Shown: positions 29,934 through 36,709 of the stretch, in pieces
Position numbering within the stretch: position 1 is the stretch's first letter
Layout of the letters: each line of letters begins with the position of its first letter
NCBI GenBank assembly: GCA_002470645.1
Contig: DKNE01000037.1
Coordinates: 65,881 to 102,589, forward strand
Length of the DNA: 36,709 bases
DNA from: Patescibacteria group bacterium UBA7396
Lineage (GTDB): Bacteria; Patescibacteriota; Gracilibacteria; BD1-5; UBA6164
Direction of reading: 5' to 3'
Position numbers and translations under genes: made by a program
The notes under the pieces: generated by a model
Told to the model about the DNA's origin: nothing
Seen by the model: the letters and a program-made list of their open reading frames with translations, nothing else
Database searches by the model: none

Positions 29934-31211
29934 ATGCAAAATATAAAACAAGAAGAAATAATAAAATTATTCCAAAAATATTGATGAGATGGAAGTATAA
30001 ATATAAATATTTCTAGCTCAAAAACTTTAGAATATTCACCACTCCATGATGAGTTGAGTTTTGACAGTTCAGAAAGTGTAAGTACCACAGTTACTTTTAT
30101 TTCAAATCATAAAAAATCAGTATTTTCTCTTGATGGATATTCCTTGGAAAAAATAGAATATGCACTCAAAGATATAGTAAAAACTATTCATTTTTGACAA
30201 TATGATACAGATATTATTCTTCCAAAGATGAGCGATTGTGTAGAAAAAGATTTTTCTAATCCAGAACTTGAAAATCTTACTTTTGATGATTTGAAAAAAG
30301 AATACGAAGTTTTTAGAGATTTTGCTTTTGAGGATTCTATTTCTAGAGAATGATTTTCTATCTGAGTTCAATCGGGTACACATATTTTTATCAATTCTTT
30401 GTGAGCTTATAAAGTTCAAAAAGATAATGTCGCTTTTTATTATGTAGATATTTTATGAGAAAATGGAGAAAAAAAGGAAAATCATTACGAATATACTTCT
30501 ACAAAAAATATTCCACATATTACCATCAAAATGCTTGCAAAACTTCAACAAGAACTCCTTTTTAAAATATCAGATTCTCAAGTAAAACTTCAACCAGGGA
30601 AATATGATATCGCTTTAGATAGAGATGTTGTTATTGATTTTCTTGATATTATTTTGTGAAATCTTGGCGCCGAAAGTATGAGAGAATGAGTCAGCTTATT
30701 TTCAAAATATGATATTTGAGATGCTATTTTTTGAGATAATTTTACTCTTATAAATAATCCAGAACTCCAAAATTATACCGGAACTATGTTGTTTGATAAA
30801 GAATGAATTACTGCAAAAAAGACAGTTTTATTTGAAAAATGAGTTTTGAAATCAAAATTTTATGATTATAAAAATGCTCTTAAAGAATGATTGCAATATT
30901 TAGGAAATTCTACGGTTTCAAATATTGAGCTTATAGCAGAACCAAGTAAAAACTATTTAGAAGGATGTCATATATTATTTACCAATTTGATGGCATTTCA
31001 TACGGTAGATGAATCAACATGAAAATTTTCTCTTAATGGAGAATGATATATTTTAGAAAATGGAAAAAAAACTGATTATATAAAAAATATAAGTCTTTCT
31101 TGAAATATTTTAGAATTATTTTCTTCTATAAAAGCTTTTTGAGATGATGTAAAAGCAGACGGAAATTTTAAAGTTCCATCAATGAGTTTTAAAAATCAAA
31201 CTCTTATTTAA
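29934..31211 (+). CDS. TldE/PmbA-family protein (TldD partner subunit)
   Basis: 425 residues, the PmbA/TldE length. Features of the family: an N-terminal region with SININISSSKTLEYS, GFSIGVQSGTHIFINSLGAYK, the KLQPGKYDIALDRDVVIDFLDIIL stretch that replaces the metal-binding helix of TldD, and the C-terminal GCHILFTNLMAFHTVDESTGKFSLNGEGYILENG. It has no HExxxH, as expected for the non-catalytic partner. In Enterobacteria TldD/TldE form a heterodimeric peptidase that degrades unfolded peptides and matures microcin B17. The TldD gene follows 17 bases later. Several family glycines are UGA. Confidence 0.9.
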
Positions 31212-31228
31212 TTATTATTTTAAATTTT

Positions 31229-32584
31229 ATGCATATAAAAAAGCAAGATATTCAGAATTATCTTAATACATTTTCTTGAGATTATAGAGAAATATTTTTT
31301 GAAAAATCAAAATCATTTCGTATTTTATGTCTCAATGGACAGTTTAGAACTCCAGTATATTCTACTTTAGAATGAATGAATATATTATCAAGAACTCAAG
31401 ATAAAGAATATTTTAAAGTATTTAGCGATACAGAAAGTATTCTTCAAAAAATAAACACATTTATTCAAGAATTTTCAATCGATGAATCTTCTGAAAAAAT
31501 AATACTAAAATGAGAAGAAGAACTGTTTCTTGAGTCTTTAGAACAGATATCATTTGATGTAGAAAGTATTATTTCTTCAACTCAGCAAATGTATGATATT
31601 TATATAAAATCTTCACCATATATTGTGAGCAGTGAAATATCTTTAAATATATCAAAAAAATCTTTTATTGTCTGAAATACAAAATGAAAATTTGCAAAAG
31701 ATATTAACTTTTATTATACATTTTTTGTAAAACTGGTTTGAGAAAAAGAAGAAAATAGGGAAGAGATTTATGAAAAAATTACTGGAACTGATATTTGAGA
31801 AAAAATAAACAAAGAAAGTATAGAGAAACTTATTAAAAATGCTATAGAAGTGCTTGAAAAACAACTGAATGGAATTCCTTCACCAAATGGAAAAATGGAT
31901 GTTATTATCTCTAATGAATCTTGAGGAACGATTATTCATGAAGCGGTTTGACATGGACTCGAAGCGGATTTACAAAATTCAAGTGTGTATAAGTGAAAAA
32001 TAGGGCAAAAAGTAGCAAGCGACAAAGTAACTATTGTTGATAACCCAACACATCGCTATGAAAGAGGATTTTATCAAGTGGATCACGAAGGAAATATAGC
32101 ACAAAATACAGTTCTCATAGAAAATGGAATTTTAAAATCATATCTTCATAATTCAAAAACAGCTCAAAAATTTCAAGTTTCATCAACCTGACATGGAAGA
32201 AGAGAAAGCTATAAATATAAAACTCTTGTGAGAATGGGGAATACTTATATGCTTCCAGGAAATGACAAGAAAGAAGAACTCGTAAAAAAAATATCTCATT
32301 GACTTTATGTGAGTCGTATGTGATGATGACAAGTAAATACTATAACAGGAGATTTTGTATTTAAAGTTCAAAATGGGTTTCTTATCGAAAATGGTGAGAT
32401 AACTCAAAACGTTACTGGAGCAACACTCAGTGGAAATGGTCCAGAAATGCTTCAAGAAATTTATGGAATTTGTGATGATTTAGAATTTTTTGATGGAGGA
32501 ACTTGTGGAAAATGACAATCTATGCCTGTAAGTGATGGAGTTCCAACTTTTTGGACCAAATTAAAAGTAAGTGGATTGCAATAA
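31229..32584 (+). CDS. tldD: Metalloprotease TldD
   Basis: 451 residues. The metal-binding motif H237-E-A-V-G-H242 lies in IIHEAVGHGLEADL (HExxxH), with the third ligand expected in the C-terminal Cys motif region DGGTCGKGQSMPVSDG. Other TldD blocks: RTPVYSTLEGMNILS, VASDKVTIVDNPTH, STGHGRRESY and VSRMGGGQVNTITGDF. The Gly at HEAVG is UGA. It acts with TldE in the cytoplasm on small unfolded peptides. The two genes form a two-cistron unit ended by a bidirectional hairpin. No peptide-precursor gene lies beside them in this window. Confidence 0.94.
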
Positions 32585-32618
32585 AATAAAGAGAATTTTT
32601 ACCATTCTCTTTATTTTA
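32583..32618. terminator. Bidirectional intrinsic terminator
   Basis: Stem AAATAAAGAGAAT / ATTCTCTTTATTT between tldD (+) and the convergent gene ending at 32611 (-). Confidence 0.85.
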
Positions 32619-33405
32619 TTCTTAGTTTTATTTCTTCTATCATTTTATTTAAGATATTTTTTCTCATTTCTTTATAATTATCACTGAGATTACTTCCGCT
32701 TATCTCTCAAATATTACTTTGAAGTTGAGCAATGAAATCATTATAAATTTTATTTTTTGTATTTCTATCAATATCTTTATATTTTTCATTTTTATCTATT
32801 TCGTCAATTCTTTCTTTTATTTTTTGAGTAATGGATGTTTCAATACGTGCTTGTAAATCCTCTTTGTGATTTTCTATTTTTTCTTTAAAATAGGTTACTT
32901 TTTGATCAAGAATATTTTGACTTTTTTGTATTTCTTCGATGAGATCCTTTGATTCTTTTTCAGATTGTACTTGAAATTTGATATGTTCTAGAAAAGTCTC
33001 TCTTTTATCACGAGCAACATAACGAGAAAGATATTTATAAATATTCGCTCTCAATAATATGAGCTCTTTTTTCTCTTTTTCTACATCTAGGAGTTGATTA
33101 ATCTTTTCCTTGAGGTCTGACTGTAAAATAATTCTTTTGTCTATAAAAATTTCAATATTTTCTTTGATTTCTTTTATCTCATCTCAAGATAAATCAGTTC
33201 TCATAAATGAAATGAGTTCTCCATATTCTTTTGATAATTCTTTTGATTTTTCTTTAAATTCTTTTTGGTCATCCTTTAATTTTTTTATATATTCTCATAA
33301 TTCAGTCGTGGATAAACTTCCAGCAAAAAAGCTTTGCTTTTCAGAAGCAAATCATACTTGAATAGAAAATAAAAAGATGAAACAAATTAACAATACTTTC
33401 CCCAT
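32611..33405 (-). CDS. Secreted coiled-coil protein of unknown function
   Basis: 264 residues. The signal peptide MGKVLLICFIFLFSIQVGFA is followed by SEKQSFFAG. The mature protein is almost entirely Lys/Glu-rich helix with heptad-like spacing (KLKDDQKEFKEKSKELSKEYGEL; then SEKESKDLIEEIQKSQNILDQ), so a long exported coiled coil is likely. No Cys or domain signature is seen. It lies downstream of the histidine kinase gene on the same strand with a 112-base gap holding repeated TGATTCCC-like elements, so it may be a target of that two-component system. That link is inference. Confidence 0.8.
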
Positions 33406-33424
33406 ATATAAATATAAAACTAGA

Positions 33425-33514
33425 GAATCCTAATAAAATAAGTTGGCTTTAACCTAAAATTTTGATTCCCTAATTTAGTATCCTTAATATAATAAAAAAT
33501 ACGTGATTCCCAAG
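33425..33514. repeat. Direct-repeat cluster upstream of the secreted coiled-coil gene
   Basis: Related elements GAATCCTAA (33425), GATTCCCTAA (33464), GTATCCTTAA (33478) and GATTCCCAAG (33505) in the same orientation, about 40 bases apart for the three strongest. They occupy the gap between the histidine kinase gene and the coiled-coil gene. Confidence 0.45.
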
Positions 33515-33517
33515 TTT

Positions 33518-34831
33518 TTAATGTGAAGTTTTTGTGATGATTTTTATTTCAAATCATTTTCACTCTTCTGAATTGATTTCTAATTCCCAAGAAAGAGCTT
33601 TTACAATTTTATCAATAATACTCAATCCTACTCATATTCATCTATCATCAATATTTCATGTTTTTTCTTGACGACCTTGGTAAAATTTTTCTTTTATGTA
33701 AGGAAGTTCTGTTTTTGGAATTCATTTCCCATTATCAGAAAATTTTATAAAATTTACTCAAAATTCTATCCTTAAAATACTTCATTTCCCGGCATATTTT
33801 ATGAAGTTTGAAATAATATTTTGTACAATTTGGATAAAACTATCTTTATCTGTGAGTATTTTTTTATCAAGTCCAGAGGTGATTATTTTTTGATGGGTAT
33901 TTTTTAGTTTTTGTCTGAACTGTTTTATAACTTGTTCTGTTATAAATCTTACATCTTCACTTTGGATATTAATATCTATTTTTTTACTCTCAAATTTTTC
34001 AAATTCCATAATAGTATTGACTAATTTTACTAACCTTTGCATTTCATCAATGATTGAATTTAAAATCTTATCATCCAATTTTATGACATTATCTTTTATT
34101 CATTCTACATAACATTGAATAGCTGTTATGGGAGTTTTTAATTCATGAGAAATATCAGCTAAAAGTTTATTTCTAATATTTTCTCAAATATTTAATTTTA
34201 TATTCAGCCCATTAATAGCATTTACAAGAAGTCAAATTTCATCTTTTTTTGAATAATTTATAATTCTAAAGTCTTTTCCAAGTTTTAAATCTTTTATTAA
34301 AGAAGTAGTTTTTTCTATAGGAGAAATAATTTTTTTTGAAAAGATAAAAATAAAAATGATTAAAATACAAATAGCAAAAACATTGGTAATAAAAATAGCT
34401 TTTACTAAACGATTAAAAAATATATATTCAGGTGTTTTTTCATCTTTTACATCTTCAAGTATTTTTTCTAAATAGTTTTGAGGAATTATTTCTTCAATAT
34501 ATTTAATACTTACTCAGGCTTTTGATAAATAATTCACTAAAATATCGATATTTTCTTTGGTATCAAGTTTTATTCTTCATTCATTTTTCTCAAGAAGTTC
34601 AAAAAATTGTATTTCAATATCATTAAATATATTATCTATTTCATCAAGTGCTTGTTTTTCAATAATTTGATCTATATAATCTCTTGTTATTTCATCTTTG
34701 GCTTTTATATTTTCTCCTAAGTAAAGTTTTAAAAATAAACTATAAAAAAAATAAAATGAAACAATATTTATTATTGCTATAAAAAAAATACTTCATAAAA
34801 GGGAAAAAATAATTTTTCTAGAAAGTGTCAT
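33518..34831 (-). CDS. Sensor histidine kinase
   Basis: 437 residues. A first membrane helix (about 10-35), an extracytoplasmic helical domain (about 36-145), a second helix (about 150-170), a HAMP linker (SKKIISPIEKTTSLIKDLK), then the kinase core. The phosphoacceptor is His229 in DISHELKTPITAI; N box QNIISNFIKYAG; G1 SDNGKGIP; F-like FYQGRQEKTG; G2 GIGVGLSI. Glycines in the G boxes are UGA. It should phosphorylate the response regulator encoded upstream on the same strand, 56 bases away. The outer domain is acidic and helical with no recognised ligand fold. The gene is complete and well conserved at its catalytic sites. Confidence 0.94.
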
Positions 34832-34887
34832 ATAATCAAAAGAGAAAAAGATAAATGATGGAAAATAAAAAAGAAAAACTTTCTTTT

Positions 34888-35556
34888 TTATTTATTGAGC
34901 CTATATCATTGTCATCTTATGGTGAGAATGATATCTTTATTTTCAAGTTTTTTTCTGATATTTTTGATATGAGTATCAATCGTTCTATCAAAAGCATAAT
35001 TATCATATCAAATAATTTCTTTCATAAGAGTTTCTCTTTCTACCATATTTCCATTTTCTTCCACAATCTTTTTCAAAATTTCAAACTCATTTTTTGTAAA
35101 TGGTATTTCTTTTCCATTTTTTAAAACAAGAATTTTTTGAATATCTATTTCTATATCTTCAAATTTTAATAAAGTATTTTCATCTTTTTGGGTTTGAAAA
35201 GTTCTTCTAAGTATAGTATTTATTCTTGCAAGTAATTCTCTAGGTGAAAATGGTTTTGAAACATAATCATCAGCCCCTATTTCCAATCATATTACTTTAT
35301 CAAGTTCAGAGTTTTTCGCAGTAAGCATAACAATAGGAATATGAGATGTTTTTCTTACTTCTTTACAGATAGTCATTCCATCTTTTCCAGGAAGATTTAA
35401 ATCAAGTATAATTAATTCATATTTTCAAGAGAGTATTTTTTCTACCGCGTAGCTACCAGAACTTTCTATTTCAACATCAAAAAATGAATTCTCTAAATAG
35501 AGCTTGAGGGAATTTGAAATTCAAATATCATCTTCAATAATTAGGATCTTGGACAT
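34888..35556 (-). CDS. OmpR/PhoB-family response regulator
   Basis: 222 residues. The receiver domain (1-115) has the acidic pair D9-D10, phosphoacceptor D52 in IILDLNLPGKDG, the Thr in VMLTAK and the conserved Lys in VSKPFSPREL. The C-terminal winged helix (about 125-222) shows the family strand LLKFEDIEIDIQKILVLKNGKEIPFTKNEFEIL and the recognition region FDRTIDTHIKNIRKKL ending IRGQGYRLNK. One of the UGA glycines lies in the final GQGYR. It is the first gene of the two-component unit. An upstream near-palindrome may be an operator. Targets are unknown. Confidence 0.95.
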
Positions 35557-35651
35557 ATTTTTATAGTTAATTTTTTATAATGTAATGATTTTTTTTTATT
35601 TTTCAAATTTTAACTTGCCTATCTGTAAAAAATATATTACCATACACAACA

Positions 35652-35667
35652 ACTAATGGCCGTTAGT
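35652..35667. promoter_or_regulatory. Near-perfect palindrome in the divergent promoter region
   Basis: ACTAATGGCCGTTAGT is a 16-bp palindrome with one T/G mismatch pair. It lies between the response regulator gene (-) and the small gene at 35695 (+), just upstream of a TATAAT box (35685-35690). Confidence 0.5.
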
Positions 35668-35694
35668 CTTTTATTTTTTTATGATATAATTTCT

Positions 35695-35841
35695 ATGACA
35701 AAAATACAACAAGCAAGAGTAGACGCTCATATAAATTCCCTAGATTTATGACAAGATTTACCATGAATTTTAGAACAACATGCAACAAATGAAGAAGTTG
35801 AAAATATAAGATGAAGAGTACAAAAACTTTTTGAAGAATAA
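35695..35841 (+). CDS. Small protein of unknown function (48 residues)
   Basis: ATG to TAA with three in-frame UGA codons: MTKIQQARVDAHINSLDLGQ, then DLPGILEQHATNEEVENIRG and RVQKLFEE. It looks like two amphipathic helices separated by the LGQDLPG turn. A TATAAT box ends only 4 bases before the ATG, so the transcript could be leaderless or begin at the start codon. The UGA codons, all in plausible turn positions, and the clean reading frame support coding. There is no similarity I recognise, and no Shine-Dalgarno site. bL32 starts 83 bases downstream. Confidence 0.6.
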
Positions 35842-35924
35842 AATTTAAAAACACAACAAAAAAACTTGATTTATTTTTAAAAACAATATAATTGCTCAGT
35901 ATTTATTTTATTAATGTTAGACAA

Positions 35925-36149
35925 ATGACAATTACTCCTAAGAAAAAGACTTCTAAAACCAGAACAAAAAGAAGAACCACTAATTGGATAAAATTATCTG
36001 CAAGAAAATTATTAAATAGAGTTCAATTACAATATAACCAAGCTGGGGAAGCAATTGGTCTTTCTCATTTTGCTACAGTTGATGGAACTTATAATGGTAG
36101 ACAAGTTTTTAAAGTAAAAGCAAAAAATAAAAAAGTTACTAGAATATAA
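35925..36149 (+). CDS. rpmF: 50S ribosomal protein bL32
   Basis: 74 residues, starting MTITPKKKTSKTRTKRR, the bL32 N-terminal basic tail, followed by the family layout: TTNWIKLSARKLL, GEAIGLSHFATVDGTYNGRQV. It is the zinc-free form: none of the four Cys of zinc-binding bL32 is present, as in E. coli. An upstream in-frame TTG at 35892 would add 11 poorly conserved residues; the ATG at 35925 gives the usual start. TATAAT lies at about 35887. Unlike its neighbours it contains no UGA; it uses GGG, GGT and GGA. The terminator is immediate, and nusB follows. bL32 binds near the exit side of the large subunit. Confidence 0.9.
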   Translation: MTITPKKKTSKTRTKRRTTNWIKLSARKLLNRVQLQYNQAGEAIGLSHFATVDGTYNGRQVFKVKAKNKKVTRI

Positions 36150-36157
36150 TTAATTTT

Positions 36158-36189
36158 TAAATAGGTCTTTTTACTAAGACCTATTTTAT
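36158..36189 (+). terminator. Intrinsic terminator of rpmF
   Basis: Stem AAATAGGTCTT / AAGACCTATTT with a TTTACT-type loop and trailing T-rich tract, 10 bases after the stop. Confidence 0.88.
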
Positions 36190-36224
36190 TATCTTAATTT
36201 TTAATTATTTCTAATAAATTATTT

Positions 36225-36701
36225 ATGTCACATTATTCTCGTGCTAGAACTAGAAAATTTTTGTATCAAATGTTGTATGCTTCTACTTTTTCTGAAGTTG
36301 AAAATGAAAGTTTTAAAGAATCATTTTTTTCTTGAGTTTTTAATTCGGAATTAGATGAAACATATTTAAATGATATGTATAATTTGATTTTAGAAAATCA
36401 ATCATTTCTTATACAGGTAGTAGGGAAATATGCTCCAAAATTTGATATAGAAAATATGGATGTATCATCTATCATACCTATATTTATAGGGGTAACAGAA
36501 ATGATATTATTTCCAGAAGAAATCCCAGCAAAAGTTTCTATAAATGAGGCAGTTGAAATTTCTAAAGTATATTGAGATGATTCAGCAAGAAAAATGGTAA
36601 ATTGAGTACTTAATAAGGTTCTCAATGATTTGGAAAAATTGCAAATAGAATTACAGCATTTTGATAGAGAGGGCTCTCATAAAATACTTTTTAAAAAATA
36701 A
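36225..36701 (+). CDS. nusB: Transcription antitermination factor NusB
   Basis: 158 residues, near the usual 140. Hallmarks: the N-terminal Arg-rich helix SHYSRARTRKFLYQMLYAS (equivalent to R..AR..ALQ.LY), and the C-terminal IPIFIGVTEMILFPEEIPAKVSINEAVEISKVYGDDSARKMVNGVLNKVL, matching the family's ILR.A..EL....IP..V.INEAVELAK.FG...S..FVNGVLD.I. Two of those conserved glycines (YGDD, NGVL) are UGA. NusB binds boxA RNA with S10 (NusE) in rRNA antitermination. The basic C-terminus runs a few residues past the family end. The ATG is 35 bases after the rpmF terminator, with no Shine-Dalgarno site. Confidence 0.93.
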
Positions 36702-36709
36702 AATAGAAT

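Noticed and set aside
35892..35924. TTG start extending bL32 by 11 residues
   Set aside because: The extension is not bL32-like and overlaps the probable transcription start; the ATG at 35925 gives the family N-terminus.
1..36709. Many apparent pseudogenes broken by TGA
   Set aside because: The breaks fall on conserved glycines and vanish when UGA is read as Gly.

Overview
The window reads as one AT-rich chromosomal segment from a bacterium in which UGA encodes glycine (genetic code 25). That points to the Absconditabacteria (SR1) / Gracilibacteria (BD1-5, GN02) part of the Patescibacteria/CPR. The evidence is direct. Almost every gene contains in-frame TGA codons, and they fall on invariant glycines: all three glycines of the PilB Walker A motif, both P-loop glycines of the first Der GTPase domain, and the GGH motif of RecJ. 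Real stops are TAA, rarely TAG. Read with the standard code, every gene shatters into fragments. I could not find the glycine tRNA that reads UGA in this window.

Layout. 1-1349: 3' part of a coiled-coil protein. 1390-1848 (-): small membrane protein. 1964-2038: tRNA-Gln. 2135-3654: ribosomal protein bL21, then a membrane-anchored LysM-CHAP wall hydrolase. 3687-5857 (-): PilB-type ATPase and a secreted protein. 5929-6429: pilin-like membrane protein. 6449-6526 (-): tRNA-Arg(GCG). 6645-6866: small Shine-Dalgarno-led gene. 6953-11030: RecJ, a BRO/DinD-like domain fused to a membrane anchor, GalU, a small membrane protein. 11164-16874: cell-surface block of S41 protease, transglutaminase-like protein, SpoU methyltransferase and an SLH/PKD/calcium-repeat protein. 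16906-22958 (-): RND efflux locus (TetR, long coiled-coil adaptor lipoprotein, RND pump), interrupted by an oppositely oriented small transcription unit at 20246-20490. 23097-23873: LigB-type dioxygenase divergent from tetR. 23940-26206: two convergent AI-2E-family permeases. 26341-27720: Der. 27751-29789 (-): MltG and a PH-like membrane protein. 29934-32584: TldE/PmbA and TldD. 32611-35556 (-): secreted coiled-coil protein and a two-component system. 35695-36701: small ORF, bL32, NusB.

Gene expression style. Most genes have no Shine-Dalgarno sequence; leaders are short and A/T-rich, and units end in tidy hairpin-plus-U terminators, several bidirectional between convergent genes. Two promoters sit inside the terminator of the preceding gene. 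Two small genes stand apart, with perfect Shine-Dalgarno sites, higher GC, CGG codons and no UGA before their C-terminus. They look like standard-code genes in a recoded genome.

Functionally the window mixes housekeeping (bL21, bL32, NusB, Der, RecJ, GalU, tRNAs) with envelope functions suited to a small host-attached cell: type IV pilus motor, wall hydrolase and MltG, exported protease and transglutaminase, SLH-type surface protein, RND efflux. No stretch over about 300 bases lacks a feature; the largest gap between operon genes (20209-20502) holds the inserted unit. I saw no rRNA, CRISPR array or transposase.
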